From assembly GCF_022402485.1 (NCBI RefSeq), contig NZ_JAKRSA010000032.1:44884-86047 (forward strand): a stretch of 41,164 nt of DNA. Direction: 5' to 3'. Made by a program: the position numbers and the translations under genes. Each line of letters begins with the position of its first letter. Position 1 is the stretch's first letter. The DNA is from Phenylobacterium sp. (GTDB taxonomy: Bacteria; Pseudomonadota; Alphaproteobacteria; Caulobacterales; Caulobacteraceae). Below the pieces are notes generated by a model that saw nothing but the letters and a program-made list of their open reading frames with translations, was not told the DNA's origin and ran no database searches. Shown here piece after piece: positions 41,083 through 41,164 of the stretch.

Positions 41083-41164
41083 GCGTGACGTCGAGTGTGC
41101 AAACTGCGCGCCGAGCTAAATTTTGCTTTTTGCCCGTTCAAGACTTCACGTCCTCGGCGCCGAG

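Noticed and set aside
1..41164. CRISPR arrays, tRNA or rRNA genes
   Set aside because: No regularly spaced direct repeats and no tRNA or rRNA signature were seen on either strand.

Overview
The window looks like a chromosomal segment of an alphaproteobacterium, most likely of the Caulobacter/Phenylobacterium group. This rests on the high G+C, a GTP-type PEP carboxykinase, a TorF-type porin, a TadG-like pilus protein and a TonB receptor. The genus is inference; no rRNA or tRNA gene is visible.

Layout. (1) 1-11.7 kb: mostly single housekeeping or surface genes: queF, an SDR oxidoreductase, a porin, a CapD-type nucleotide-sugar dehydratase, a TadG-like protein, an exported amidohydrolase plus carboxylesterase pair, a secreted beta/gamma-crystallin protein and a MAPEG protein. 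(2) 11.9-13.8 kb: a decayed IS6-type transposase fragment, two toxin-antitoxin pairs (mazEF-like and higBA) with palindromic operators, and one copy of a 46-bp repeat. (3) 14.4-28.6 kb: a phenylacetate catabolic locus. A leftward operon paaABCDE continues into a complete 2-oxoacid dehydrogenase complex (fused E1, E2, E3), a hotdog thioesterase and a TetR regulator. The divergent rightward operon is paaG-paaZ-paaK-ethD. Two copies of a TGACCGGCCGGTCA-type operator lie between the candidate -35 and -10 elements of the two divergent promoters. (4) 28.8-38.7 kb: a lower-G+C block with an Lrp regulator, aromatic-type aminotransferase, LysR regulator, TonB receptor, Tat-exported gamma-glutamyltransferase, M20 deacylase and the N-terminal stub of an MHS-type transporter. 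The stub is cut exactly at a second, inverted and identical copy of the 46-bp repeat. (5) 38.8-41.2 kb: a small hypothetical gene and pckA.

How the genes fit together. PaaK activates phenylacetate, PaaABCDE epoxidises the CoA ester, PaaG isomerises it to the oxepin and PaaZ opens the ring. paaF, paaH and paaJ are absent and must lie elsewhere. The 2-oxoacid dehydrogenase in the same operon could turn phenylpyruvate directly into phenylacetyl-CoA, and the aminotransferase next door could supply phenylpyruvate from phenylalanine. The right-hand block looks like a peptide or acyl-amino-acid scavenging module. With the paa operons it forms a 25-kb catabolic block bracketed by inverted 46-bp repeats. 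This link between the modules is the main hypothesis from the window.
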